Positions 12,401 through 23,309 of a stretch of 64,000 bases of DNA are shown one piece after another. The position numbers and the translations under genes were made by a program. The DNA is from Biomphalaria glabrata. Its lineage: Eukaryota > Mollusca > Gastropoda > Planorbidae. The DNA is taken from positions 38,063,765 to 38,127,764 of the forward strand of contig NC_074711.1 of the NCBI RefSeq assembly GCF_947242115.1, written 5' to 3'. Every line of letters starts with the position of its first letter. Position 1 is the stretch's first letter. Below the pieces are notes generated by a model. That model ran no database searches. It had not been told where the DNA came from and was given only the letters and a program-made list of their open reading frames with translations.

Positions 12401-15400
12401 ATTCAATATGTCTCTAAAAGAGGATATAAAAAACGCATAGGGATGGCTGCATCAACCTTTGCTAGACTCCAACCAAGAGTTTGGGAAAACCAGAAGCTCA
12501 CCACAGCAACCAAAATGGAGGTCTACAAGGCAAACGTTCTTAGCACGAAACTGTACGGCAGTAAGTCGTGGACTACCTACGCAAAGCAAGAGAGAAAACT
12601 AAACTCATTCCACTTACCCTGCCTTTGAAGGATCTTAAAAATAACATGGAAAGGAAGAGTGTGTAATACTGAGATCCTTGTGAGAAGGGGCCTTCCCAGC
12701 ATCTTTACAGTCCTCAGTCCGACATGTTCGCCGGATGGAGGACAATCATATCCCAAAAATCATTCTGTACAGGCAACTTGCGTCTGGCTCAAGAAAAATT
12801 GGTCGCCCCCACCTCCGTTACATTGATGTGGTAAGTGAACATTGATATTGACCATCAAGAAGACATAGCCTTAGACCGCACTAGTATGAGAGAGACGCTG
12901 ACCAAGAAAGCTATGGACAGCAAGAAAACATGGGCCTCAGCTCATGAAGAAAAGCGTGCCACATGGAAAATAGCCAGCTCCTCTACCACCATAGCGAAAG
13001 CTACCTTGACCTGCAATATATGTGGACTGGAATGTCTCTCCAAAATAGGGCTCCACAGCCATATGAAAAAGTGTTCGAGATGAACCATAGTCCTTCTACT
13101 ACTGAAGGAGGCCAATATATAATATAAAGGTTTAGATCTACAATTATATAGATCTACTCAGAGCATTAGGATTACCAACTCGTGTGAAACAAAAAGCATT
13201 TTCATCACACCCCTCCTTGTCCAGAAAGTAAATAGTCTGTGTATCTAAAATAAATATAACCTTAACTTGAAAGAACGATGAACCACCAGGACTTCGCCAT
13301 GTCAGAAGAATTCCACATCCAGGCAGAGGTGTAGGCGGATCTCGAACGCGCAGAGCAAACATGCAACATTTTGGTTCAGGGGCATCAACTTTGACAGGTC
13401 TTTCACCTAGCAGTCGAGAAAATATGGATCCTATTGCTGGTAATTTTAGTTCTATTCTTTTATTATGTTACATATAAGTAGTGATGTTTATACGACCTCA
13501 ATTCTAGTTTATGTTAAAGTAGGCAAAGGTTTATTTTGTTTTCTTCTGTTTATCTAAGACTTTCAGGTTATTAAACCGATATGGCACTATGGTAATAATC
13601 TTTACAGACTTTAATGTTTAATAACACACTCTTGAAATAACTCTTAAATAACAACTTTAAAAAAAAATAATATATGTTGATGTTCCTCAACTAATTTTGT
13701 GGTACTTAATGTCTATGAAATTTGTAATATAACCAAAAAAAAGTTTCTAACAAAGTTACAGTTCTTTTCTATAGGTTGGATGTTTGGTTAATTTCTTGTT
13801 TGAATTGGTATACCAGAAATGATCTTATCATTAGTAGTCAATTCATGTATTTTTGTTGACTATTTGTATAAACACATTTTCTAGTTTGAGAAAACATCTA
13901 CAATGCCTGTTTAATCTATTACATATGAAATGTGTTGCAGTACTTACAAAAGCGGGAGGCGCTGAGGCTAAGCGTTAAAGCACTTGGCTTCTAAACCGGG
14001 GTTCGAAGCCTGGTGTAGACTGGGATTTTTAATTTCGTGATCTTAGCCGCCTCTGAATCCAACAGCTCTAATGGGTACCTGACATCAGTTGGGGAAAAGT
14101 AAAGGTGGTTTGTTGTTGTGCTGGCCACGACACCCTGATTAATCATAGGCCACAGAAACAGTTGACCTTTACATCATCTGCCCTATAGACCACAGGTCTG
14201 AAAGGGGTACCTACTTTACTTACAAAAGCAATGTTCCCATCATGAGTTTAAGATAGAAAACAAAATATAATTGTCATTCCAGCAATTTTTTGTCTTTCTG
14301 TTGAATTGAAACATATTTTTTTTTTTTCAGCATCTAGTTTTGACGGAGTCTTCCATTTATATAACTATGTCTTAAGATGTTGTTGTTTTTTTAATTTGTT
14401 TAAAAATATTTTGTTTTCAATTTTGTATAACGGTCTTAAAGGATAATTATTTTATTTTCAGAATTACTTTCACAATTGTCAAGTGTACGGAGTCGTGCTG
14501 CTGCAGCACAAAGTGTTTCTACCCAACTACAACAGTTGGAGATGCAGTTACAGTCCACTAGGTCAGTCACTAAGTATGTAAAGATTTTTTTGATGTTTCA
14601 GTTTATACATTATTCATATCATTTGATTTTTTAGTTAGTCATATTCTGTGAATAAATGAATTGTCTATTTATTTTTCAGTTTATACATTATTCATATCAT
14701 TTGATTTTTTAGTTAGTCATATTCTGTGAATAAATGAATTGTCTATTTATATATTGAAACACTTAAATTACTTAGTAATAGTCTATAGTTCTAGTTTTTC
14801 AGATTTGTTGTTTAATAACATTCTTCACCAATTTTAAAGAATCAAATTCGAATCGGAACTGTTTTGAACTATATTTTTTAAAGTTTTTGTTTGTTATTAA
14901 CATAATTCACAACTTTTGATGGAATGTCTGTAATTGATAAGATAAGATAGAGTTACTGTCTATTAAAATTGTGTATTGTAATTAAATATTTGTTAGTTTT
15001 CAACTATTTTTCGGTTGTTCAACTTCGTACATTATTCAAGTATTTTAACTGATTCTTTCAGACAACAATTAGAACGTTTACCACGAAGGCAAACAGAGCC
15101 AAGTAAACCACCTGCCTCTAATAGCACAGTTCCATCACTGCCTGAGCCAACAACAGCGCCTACAACAGCTAATACCAAAATAGATTCACAATTTCTTCTT
15201 GGAAAGTAAGCCCTTGAAACACATATACTCTTTTGTTTTACTCTGTGACACATAGAATCCCAACTCTGTTTTGAAATCACAGGTTTTAAAAGGCTTCACA
15301 TTTTTGTCTTTCAGGCTGTGCAGTGAAAGTACGGGCTCTGACAATGGATCCACTACCGGAGAAGGAGACACTGGGCAGCGTAATGTTTTTGTACAAGAGT

Positions 15401-15927
15401 TGTTACTGGCCACATTAACAGAACAGCTTAGTTTGATTACAGACTGGGAAGCTGAAGACCCCAGTTCTTTAGTGGAAGTTCTTCGCTCGCCTGAATCGGA
15501 TATGGAGCAGGAGGTAGCATTGCTTCAAAAGGAAAATAAAAATTCGAATGAATCCCATAGTAAGATTCTTAATATTAAACCAATAGACAAGGCTGTGGGA
15601 GGGGCACTAGAAAAAATATCAGGAAGTCCTGGATGCAGGCCTGTGTCAGTGGGTACCTACAGGGAAAGCACTTGGGGCCATGTGAGCAGTACTTCATCTG
15701 CTGGTGGCACTCGGCAAATATGTAATCCAATCACAGTTCCAAACACAGTGGCAGTGCATGGTCCAAACATGAGCTCTTCTGGTGGGCTAAATATGCAAGG
15801 TAGAGCGACCTCTGCTAGCCATGGGGGCAGGGATAGGGGTATGAATCCTGCTTCTGCCAAAAGGAGCATGCTTAAACACATGCCACCCCAGCGTGGGGCC
15901 TCTGACACAGACCCACCTCCACACTAA
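5536..15927 (+). CDS. KCMF1: E3 ubiquitin-protein ligase KCMF1 (ZZ and C2H2 zinc fingers)
   Basis: Ubiquitin ligase known in animals as a partner of UBR4 in cytosolic and lysosomal protein degradation. Eight coding exons: 5536-5551, 8881-9048, 10303-10442, 10799-10900, 13277-13439, 14462-14561, 15062-15205, 15315-15927; the sum is 1446 bases, 481 residues, all phases consistent. The start MSRHEGVSCDSC is nearly identical to vertebrates. ZZ finger ligands C9, C12, C24, C27, C33, C36, H46, H50; a C2H2 finger follows (C80, C83, H96, H101) and then a [19 protein letters not shown] block. Exon 5 carries the basic [14 protein letters not shown] region, exon 6 the Q-rich coiled segment, exon 8 the [11 protein letters not shown] helix. 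The intron between exons 4 and 5 has AT-AC ends. The C-terminal tail is ~100 residues longer than the vertebrate protein, Ser/Gly-rich, and ends DPPPH. Confidence 0.96.
6485..6800 (-). mobile_element. RTE-like LINE 3' fragment
   Basis: On the minus strand the broken frames give LVYGAETW followed by a [13 protein letters not shown] block, the pattern of the C-terminal tail of RTE/BovB-like reverse transcriptases. Frames are interrupted; it is a degraded 5'-truncated copy in KCMF1 intron 1. Confidence 0.65.
7192..7291. repeat. Perfect 50-bp tandem duplication
   Basis: Two identical 50-bp copies (7192-7241, 7242-7291) sit side by side in KCMF1 intron 1. Their identity implies a recent event. 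No coding content. Confidence 0.9.
7365..7570 (+). mobile_element. LINE reverse-transcriptase fragment (family of 37395-41480)
   Basis: The translation runs along the RT core of the full-length LINE here: [21 protein letters not shown], then a mutated LDFSKAFD region. Internal stops show decay. Sense orientation relative to KCMF1. Confidence 0.8.
7670..7735 (+). mobile_element. SINE head (tRNA-like), truncated
   Basis: GTGGCCAAATGGTAAAGCGC, GGCTTCCAAA and AAAGACTGGA match the tRNA-like head of the SINE seen complete at 13954-14216. The body is missing. Confidence 0.6.
9461..9490. repeat. (TA)n microsatellite
   Basis: Run of TA dinucleotides in KCMF1 intron 2. Confidence 0.85.
9495..10172. 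mobile_element. Possible solo LTR or other repeat in KCMF1 intron 2
   Basis: The block starts TGTTACGATC and ends CGTGACA, so it has TG...CA ends in inverted array, and is richer in GC than the intron around it. It also contains a short tandem array of GATGATCATCTAGAAGTTGC-like units at 9600-9710. No exact target duplication was found, so the boundaries and the class are uncertain. Confidence 0.25.
10901..13276 (+). other. KCMF1: U12-type AT-AC intron of KCMF1
   Basis: No GT donor fits the end of exon 4, but the intron begins ATATCCTTTT, the U12 5' splice-site consensus, and ends in AC at 13275-13276. A CCTTAAC branch-point match (13260-13266) lies 10-12 bases before the end, the usual U12 spacing, and there is no long polypyrimidine tract. 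Splicing there joins PRDF to [11 protein letters not shown], which matches vertebrate PRDLDESSGVRHVRR exactly in register. The intron also holds a dead LINE. Confidence 0.85.
12175..13083 (+). mobile_element. Degraded LINE tail with C2H2-like C-terminus, inside the AT-AC intron
   Basis: Frames give [20 protein letters not shown] (the FADD active-site box changed to FAAD), then [27 protein letters not shown], and at the end a zinc-finger-like [17 protein letters not shown] motif. This order is typical of the 3' half of an endonuclease-reverse transcriptase LINE. At least two stops or shifts separate the parts. It lies in KCMF1 intron 4, sense orientation. Confidence 0.85.
13954..14216 (+). mobile_element. 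tRNA-derived SINE, complete, with target duplication
   Basis: The tRNA-like head has a B-box match (GGTTCGAAGCC) followed by AGACTGGGATTTT. The body carries TAATGGGTACCTGACATCAG and CATCTGCCCTATAGACCACA. It is flanked by an exact 13-bp duplication, TACTTACAAAAGC, at 13941-13953 and 14217-14229. Inserted in KCMF1 intron 5. Related copies lie at 7670, 19465 and 31335 (minus). Confidence 0.88.
14601..14750. repeat. 78-bp tandem duplication in KCMF1 intron 6
   Basis: Copies start at 14601 and 14679 and are almost identical. The TTTCAG before each looks like an acceptor, but no coding exon follows either. Confidence 0.85.
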
Positions 15928-17410
15928 CTTGAAACACTTAGATTTGTGAAAACTTTCATATCTTTCTAGCTAATCACTATAAGCTTAGAGGATCAGTTCT
16001 ATCATCAATAAATTATTGGCAAACATAATTTGAAATATGAACATCCTGTTTCTTAAGGAAAGGATTTTTTTTTTCTCTTACCTTAATGCCATTGAAGGCA
16101 GAGTGTATTTTGTGAAATAAAGTATAAAAATAAAGCCACTGTTTTATTTTTTTTCAACTCATTAAGTATCAGAGTTTAGTTACCAGTTCCTTTTTTTTTT
16201 TTTTGTCTTAACTGTTGACTATGTTGTTTCACATAAAAACTAGTTTCTGAACTAAGTATATTGTACATAGCATTGGCTTTCCAGGTATGTGGCAGTTTGA
16301 CTCCTCCATGTGTGGAAGAGCTCATGTAAGCAGCAGAGAATATCTTTGTGTTTGGTGTTTCAATATTTCAATGATGAAACTGTGATATTGTAATCTTTGA
16401 ATTTGTTTTCCTTGCTGAGACTAGAAAGTACAAAAATACATTTTTTTTCCTTTTGTTATATTGTTTTTTTTTTGTTTTTTTTTTTAGAAAAACAAGTTTA
16501 CTTGTTAAGAGTAGAAAACTAAATACATCAAAGCCAGTTTTGATATTATAAGGGTTACATCTGTTTTCGTTAATAAGTACTCTGAAAGTAAACATTTGAA
16601 AATAACTTTGTATTAAAGGGTTTTTACCTTTTAAATTGTTTTTTTGTTCCAAAACTGTTTACACTTGATGCAGTAGGCTTTATCTTTGCACAATGTAACC
16701 ATAACAGTTATTGTTTCAACCCCCCAAAAAATGTAAAATTAGCATCAATGATGTTTTGTTTGTTTCATAAGTACCATAGGCACCAGGACACAAATATATA
16801 CTCACTATATTCATGTCCTTGGTAGTTTTTCATAATCCACATTGCTTGAGATTTCAGTGCCCCTTGTATGATGAGGGAGGTAATTTCTGACCCTGACATT
16901 TTGCTTCGTTTGGCACCAAAAAAAATGTCAGAACTCTTGTTGACCTAGTGACTGAGGAGGGACGCTTCACATATTACTGGCAAATAGTTTCATAATATAT
17001 ATTTTTTTTTGTACCACTGTTTGTGTGTTGACAGAAGTTTTGTCTAGGCCAAGAGAAATGTTTTGTTACGTTTTTCTTTATGTGTGTAAATAAATGATTA
17101 TTCTTATAACTTAGTAGCTGTGCTTTTGCTGAGCCTCCTGTTTCCTTTCAGTGCATACTGATGTTCAATTTCAGTTGACAGTGATATGTGTATATAAAAA
17201 TAAACTATGTTCTCCCGAACACAAAGAAAACATTGTCATACATAAGAGAGATCTCTTTGGAGAGAAGTAATAAAAACACTAAAGGGATGTAATTTTGTTT
17301 GTTTGTTTGTTTGGTTCCTATGATTTCAAGAATTGTTCACGAGAGTCAGAGTGAGAGGTAGTGTTGTGAGCTGATTCATAAATAAAATGTGTACACTTCA
17401 ACTAAGACTT
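15928..17410 (+). other. KCMF1: KCMF1 3' UTR and downstream flank
   Basis: T-rich non-coding sequence after the stop. Candidate AATAAA poly(A) signals occur near 16006, 16118, 16131 and 17090; which is used cannot be told. ORFs here are short and low in complexity. Confidence 0.5.
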
Positions 17411-19080
17411 GTCTTGAGTGATTCATACATTATCTTCTTGTCAAATCTCCCAGCGAAATTAAAAATCAGCTTTAATTTTTTTTTTTTTAAATGAAATGAA
17501 TTATGATTTCAGTAAGTTGACAAATGTTATTTAAAAAATGTTTCTGCACTAAAATTGACATTGATCCTCACACTCAACATTTCGTTTGACACCAAACTAC
17601 AGCTAATGATGACTACAATTTAGTTATTGAGATTAAAATTTCAAAATAATACTAAAAAGAAAGAATAGGAAAAACACCTGAATAGTTGTTTTTTTAATTA
17701 ATAACATTAAATTTTGAATGCGGATAAGTTTAAGATTACATAAAGATTTAAGTTTCTTTTTATTACAATATACAATTTGTCAAAAAAAAAAAAAGCAACC
17801 GAAACAAACAAAAAGGCAGCGACATAAACCTCACAAACACATCAGTCATACTCAGACATCACCCAATACAATCTACTTAACCCCTAAGGTCTGAGTGAAT
17901 GGACACCCTCTTTTAACCCTTATATGCTTAGTGTTACAGAACTGCAATAGCACATTGTTGTGCCTACAAAACATTTAATAAACTCCAGCTCAAACTTAGC
18001 ATGGGGTTGTTGTACTTAGTACTTTAGTTACACATGTCTAGGCGACCTACATTTGGATGGCAGACAAACATTCATTTAGGTCAAAAACTAGGATCAGGCA
18101 GAATGTTAAAAAGTATAAACAAAAAATTAGCTAAGCTTTATTATAACTTCAAAGAAAATATACCATATATATGTGTGAATCTCCAGGGTCAGTATTATAG
18201 CATTAGTAAATTTGTTTGTTAAAGGCTTATTAGTTTAAAAAAAATCATTTTGTTGTTACAGGAATGCTAAAACATGCATTGGGTATATAGCCTTCATTCT
18301 CAATATTTCTTGTCACTTGTGATGTTAGAATATAGGTTATATGTTTTGTGTGTTTATTTCTGTCATTTCAACAATAGCTCTTAAAAAGTAATTCAAAGAT
18401 TCTTACTTAAGAAGAAATACAGTACAGGTATTTTTTTTTTATATTAACCATAAATATAGATAAAAGTCTGAGTCAAGTTAAGGCAGAAAACACCATTGTA
18501 ATTACATATTACAAAAAGATCACCTAAATTACACATTTTCTATGTTTCAACTGGAAACTCAACTTTTTGTCAATGAACACTTCAGTCAATGACCACTTGT
18601 GTCCATGAAAAACTTCAGTCAATGACCACTTGTGTCCATGAAAAACTTCAGTCAATGACCACTTGTGTCCATGAAAAACTTCAGTCAATGAACGTTTGTG
18701 CTAAAAAAAAAAAAAAAAAAGCCAGTCACTTCATGAAGCAACATCTGCAAATGAAGCCACAAAAATGGAGGTTTGAGTTTTTGGTTCTTTGTTGAGTAAA
18801 TGGACATGCCTTCACACAAGAACTCTCCTCAGAAAAAGAAAGTGAAAGAGTAGTTGAAAGTGAACTATTTTTGGAGATTGTGCCTATGTAATGATCCATT
18901 TGTCAAAATTGATCCCTAGAAACATGAACGTCTAGCTGTGCTTTGACAACTACTGGACTTTTACTGAGCGCTCACAAAAGTATATATAGCTTGAGAAAGG
19001 TTTCCATACAAAGTAAAATCAAAAATTGCAATGCCCTTGGCTGTGATCAATGAATTTGGTTGCTGCAATATTGCTTTTTA
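17411..19080. other. Intergenic stretch without recognised genes
   Basis: AT-rich. The only structured item is the 33-bp tandem repeat at 18568-18700. Short ORFs have no recognisable domains. Confidence 0.6.
18568..18700. repeat. 33-bp tandem repeat, about 3.5 copies
   Basis: Units of the form CAGTCAATGACCACTTGTGT plus CCATGAAAAACTT repeat with a period of 33. The period is a multiple of three, so one frame stays open and repeats MTTCVHEKLQS, but nothing else suggests a gene. Confidence 0.85.
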
Positions 19081-19260
19081 GCGGCCCCCGAAAGGGGAAA
19101 AGACGCTATTAGTTTTGTGCGAAATGTCTGTCCGTCCGTCCCGTTTAGATCTCGTAAACTAGAAGAGATATTGAAAATCCGACTTCACAATATTTTAGAC
19201 CATTCAAAGTTCTGATGCAATGGCTACTTTTTTTTTCCTGAAAGCGAAAATTCTAATTTT
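19081..19260 (+). mobile_element. Dispersed repeat of the GCGGCCCCCGAAAGG type
   Basis: Starts GCGGCCCCCGAAAGGGGAAA, then TGTCTGTCCGTCCGTC and GATCTCGTAAACTAGAAGAG. I recognise this as a common interspersed repeat of freshwater snail genomes; its class is not evident. It has no coding potential. Confidence 0.55.
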
Positions 19261-19464
19261 TAAAATTAATTATGCAAGCAGTTTTTTATAAGAAAAAGCT
19301 AATTAGTATGCATTATATGTTAGACCTAATTTAAGACAAATAGTAATCTTATAAACATCATTTTCGTAAACATTTTCTCTATATAGCGGAATTTTTTTTT
19401 TTTTTTTTTTTTTTATTGAGGATTCGAATATGAGATTGAGCCTTTTCAAAACAATTAACTTATT

Positions 19465-19675
19465 TAGTTGGAACCAAGGGTCCCGGGTTCGAATCCTGGT
19501 GAAGACTGGGATTTTCAACTTCTGAGTCTACCCAGCTCTAATGGGTACCTGACATTATTTGGGGAAAAGCAAAGGCGGTTGGTCGTTGTGCTGGCTACAT
19601 GACACCCTCGTTAACCGTAGGCCACAAAAACAGATGAACTTTACATCATCTGCCCTATAGACCACAAACTAGTTA
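19465..19675 (+). mobile_element. SINE copy, 5' truncated
   Basis: Begins within the tRNA-like head (GGGTTCGAATCCTGGTGAAG) and runs through the same body as 13954-14216 (TAATGGGTACCTGACATTAT, CATCTGCCCTATAGACCACA). It lies ~200 bp after the repeat at 19081, separated by a poly-T tract. Confidence 0.8.
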
Positions 19676-19840
19676 GGCCAGGTTCACATCTAACTTTACA
19701 TTCACTTTCACGTATCATTTGATCTGCGGGACGGTTGGGGCACTACACAAGATCTGCTAACCTTCTTTCTCAATTCTTATCTCTCATTTGTCTTTGATAT
19801 AATTTCATTCGGATTTTCTTTCTGAAAATATTGAAGCCTA

Positions 19841-20020
19841 CCTGGGTGGACCACTGGTCGTGCGGTTTGCGCGCTGGACTGTCATTTGGATTTATCGACG
19901 ATCGAAGGTTCAAACCCTGCCTGCTCCCATCCCCCGTCGTCCTGCGGGAGGTTTGGACTAGGAAGTAAACTATCTTCAACTCTGAAGGATTATCCGAATT
20001 ATGTAAAACATTTTACTTCG
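19841..20020 (+). mobile_element. Second SINE family, tRNA-derived
   Basis: The tRNA-like head has an A-box-like GGTCGTGCGGTTTGCGCGCT segment and a B-box-like AGGTTCAAACCC. The body contains CCCGTCGTCCTGCGGGAGG and CTTCAACTCTGAAGG. A decayed copy of the body occurs at 30510-30605. Confidence 0.65.
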
Positions 20021-20109
20021 GGGGCCGATTTTGAGTTTGATTTTCCACACAAACTGTCTTTTGTAACCTTGTTGTTTTTTTTTCAAAATACTAACGCAAA
20101 ACTAAAGTG

Positions 20110-20318
20110 ACTAAGACTGCTTTATTGATCCTTTATTGATTTGTTGTGGCTCTTTTATCATATACAGACAACACAACAGAAACATACCCATAAATAGAAC
20201 AGACACAACATAAAGAGGTTGTTCAGCGACTACACAGAGGCATCTTGGTCCTTTTCATGTTTCCTGATGAAAGTGTGGCATTGATAAAGTTTGACCGAGT
20301 GAGGTACGAACGAGTTTT
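20110..20318 (-). mobile_element. LINE 3' UTR-like segment
   Basis: Adjoins the LINE coding tail at 20319 on its 3' side. The part 20120-20245 recurs at 28638-28765 (ACAACACAACAGAAACATAC, then TTCAGCGACTACACA), so it is interspersed and probably the untranslated tail of this LINE family. Confidence 0.5.
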
Positions 20319-21077
20319 TGATGATTACGTCCTACGCGTCATGCATTTAGTCATGCATATTAACCAATGACCTAAACTCCGCCAAGTCACTGGTTTTCCT
20401 GGCTAGCTCAGGCAACCCATTCCATGCTCTAATAGAGCTAGGGAAGAAGGATCTATTGTACAAATTTGCCCTAGCATATGGAACAAGGAATGTGCCTCTA
20501 TGTTTTTGTCTTTCTGAGTATTTTATTAAATTTTATTTTTGTATTTGAAGATTATGGTTCAGTGTTTTATGTATAATTGCTACTTTACTTTTAAGTCTTC
20601 TATCCTGAAGGCTTTCTAAATTTAGTGATTTACTAAAGGTGTTACTCTAGTCAAATGTGAATATTCGTTTGTTATGAATCTCACTGCTCTAATTTGTGTC
20701 TGTTCCAGTTTCTTAATGTTTTCTTGGGTTGAGGGGTCGGGGACAGAGGATGCATAGGCCTATTCTATTATTGGCCTAACCAAGGTTAGCCTAAATAACA
20801 TTTTAGTTTTATGTTCTTATTTGATTTATAGAAATTTCTTCTAATAAACCCTAATGCTTTGTTTGATTTTTTTTTGGGGGGGTGGGGGGTGGATAGTTTC
20901 ATCAATATGGGGATTCCATGACAGTTTTTCATTTATTATAACACCTAGGTATTTTGCGTTTTTAGTCGGTGTTGGTTTACCATGAATAAGAATTAATTTG
21001 TTTTAGTGCTTAATAGCTGATATTTTTCTGGGTGGAAAAACATGCTCCAATTTGATTCCCATTTCTGTAATTCATCT
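20319..21077 (-). mobile_element. LINE fragment (3' coding part, family of 37395-41480)
   Basis: Nearly co-linear with 37444-38195 of the full-length LINE, including the shared GATTACGTCCTACGCGTCAT tail. It carries small deletions and a G-rich insertion near 20875. The reading frame is broken. The element resumes at 21658 after an interruption by another LINE. Confidence 0.9.
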
Positions 21078-21660
21078 ATATGGCTCTGAGACATGGACAC
21101 TATACAGAAAACAACTAAGACTTCTTGAGCGCTTTCACCAAAGATGCTTGCGCTCCATCATAGACATAAGGTGGCAGGACCGCATTACAAACAGCGATGT
21201 CCTTGCGAACGCCGGTATGGACAGTATAGAGGGACTTCTTATGGTCCGACAGCTACGCTGTATGGAAGACGAACGTAAGCCAAAGGCAGTCTTTTTTGGT
21301 GAGCTAAAAGGTGGTCGACGTAACAGAGGCGCCCCACGGAAACGCTTTAAAGACCAGCTTAGGCGTCAACTTTCCTTGGCTGACATAGAAGAGAGCACCT
21401 GGCTGCATGCGGCGTCGGAACGAGACATCTGGAGGTCACTCACGAAGGCCGCTGGATACACATTCGAGACCAAAAGAAAATCTGCTGCCGAGGACAAACG
21501 CAGACGACGAAAAGAAAATCTAAATCGACCACCTGCAAACAATGGTTATGCTTGCCCTGGATGTGGCAAAATATGTAGGCTATGTCACAGCTGGGGCTGC
21601 GCAGCCACGGGAAATACTGTATTCCTCACTGATCTTCGGACTCGAAGACAAGCCTTTTAT
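21052..21660 (+). mobile_element. Second LINE tail interrupting the first
   Basis: An open frame of ~200 residues matches the C-terminal third of an endonuclease-reverse transcriptase: YGSETWTLYRKQLRLLERFH, RCLRSIIDIRWQDRITN, RQLRCMEDERKPK, RGAPRKRFKDQLRRQL, then a CPGCGKICRLC zinc-binding motif near the end. It replaces about 28 bp of the host LINE and has no clear target duplication, so it may be a deletion-associated insertion. Confidence 0.85.
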
Positions 21661-21905
21661 GTGTTGTTTTTATTGTTCTAGGCTATACATTATGCAATCG
21701 TCTGCAAATAATCTGACTTTTGTTCCTGAACTAATGCAATTTGGTAAATCATTTATGTAAATTAAAAATAGTAGTGGACTTAAGACTGTTCCTTGTAGTA
21801 CGCCTGAGTTTACTGTTATTTGTGTTGATTTAGAGCCATTTATTATTACAGTTTGTTCTCTCCCAATCAGAAAATCTTTAATCCACTGATGCAATGGACC
21901 ATCGC
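21658..21905 (-). mobile_element. Continuation of the interrupted LINE (RT core)
   Basis: Minus-strand translation HQWIKDFLIGREQTVIINGS, INDLPNCISSGTKVRLFADD equals the RT block of the LINE at 37474-40893 with point changes, including VPQGTVLGP changed to VLQGTVLSP. Homology stops abruptly at about 21905. Confidence 0.9.
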
Positions 21906-21954
21906 GACGACTTAGTAGTGGTAATGGAGCGGGTGTGGCTGATTTTTTTTTTTA

Positions 21955-22330
21955 CACATTTCTGTTCAAAAAGTTCCTTTAAATAAGCCACATGGTAGGC
22001 CTAATGTTGTGCTTGTGATTTTGATGCCCTTTTATAATGTTTTCTAGGCGGCGCAACAGTTTAGACGAAGAGTTGCATTGCCAACAAGTTATTCCGTATG
22101 TTAGCAGATTTTGCATAGTCGCGCCGTAAAAATTATCTAGGATTCTCTTATTTTGTTTAAAGCTATTGAGTTTATATAGGAAAAATAGTCGCTGGGCTGT
22201 TTTCTTTGTCAGAGTTCCAAGGTGGTCTTCCCATGAGAGCTTGTTATCAATGATGACGCCTAGATATTGATATGACTTCATTTGTTCTATTGATGTAGTC
22301 TTTATCTGGAGTTCGTTTATCATCTGTTTT
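21955..22330 (-). mobile_element. Third LINE tail of a different clade
   Basis: The minus frame reads YQYLGVIIDNKLSWEDHLGT, AQRLFFLYKLNSF, GITCWQCNSSSK, LENIIKGHQ, a pattern typical of the C-terminal tail of another group of LINE reverse transcriptases. It abuts the previous fragment, forming a LINE graveyard. Confidence 0.75.
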
Positions 22331-23309
22331 TTCTTTCCAAATCAATGACGAATTTTATTTCCAGGGTTGGGGAGTTGGTTAACTTTTAACCCACCCCCTG
22401 TCTATAATTTTAGATCCTGCAGACGTTCTTTTCCAAAGGTTTTACTTTTCCAAAGGTTTTACTTTTGATCTTCTGGAAATGAACAGGTTTGTTTGGACAG
22501 TTTATTATTCAAGCATTTTTTGTTCTTGAAACAACACCTCTTTTAAAACAATACATAAATGTAAGGGGAGATTGGAGAGTAAGAAAGAAGGATAATATAT
22601 GCAAACTTATATATTTTTCAGTGGCGTAACTAAGGGGGGGATGGGGGGGAGAATTTTAAAATCCCCCCGGGCCCCCACCTAGGGGGGGCCCCCAAATGGG
22701 TGTCCGAAATTTATTTGTAAATACATAAATTAATATATTTGATTGACAAATAGTGTCAACGGGTGTCTTTTTTTTATCAAAATTTATGGATTAAATTTAC
22801 CACAAAGACTAAACCTAGATATTTTAAAAAATATTTTTGCCGCAGAGATCAATTTTTAGAAACGTAATGTATTCTCCATTTTAAACTTTGTTGCCACGAA
22901 TAAAACTGCATGATATTCAGCGAATTCCAGGTATCTTGTTACCTTTACTAATAATAGATCTAAATGGCGAGTATTATATGGCTACACTAATTAACCTTGA
23001 AGCAAAATTTACAGAATCGAGTATAACTAAAAGTTATTCTTAACAATGCTAAAATTGTCCATTATTCGGATTTGGCGTCTATAATTTCAGAATTAAACTT
23101 CACATTCGAGTTATTACCCCTTTATTCATCTTTCCTCAATCCAATGGAAACTCTCTTTTTATTTACATCTAATGATCTAATCCTTTTGCTTTCGCACAAA
23201 ACATAAACAAAAAATAATGACGTAATATCATATAATATTAATACATCCTTCCTATTGAAGTTATTATCACACCCTTCCTTTTAAAGTTCTTAATAGTGAT
23301 ATCTACTAG

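Noticed and set aside
16368-16652. 94-codon minus ORF
   Set aside because: Lies in the KCMF1 3' UTR; Lys runs come from poly-T tracts.
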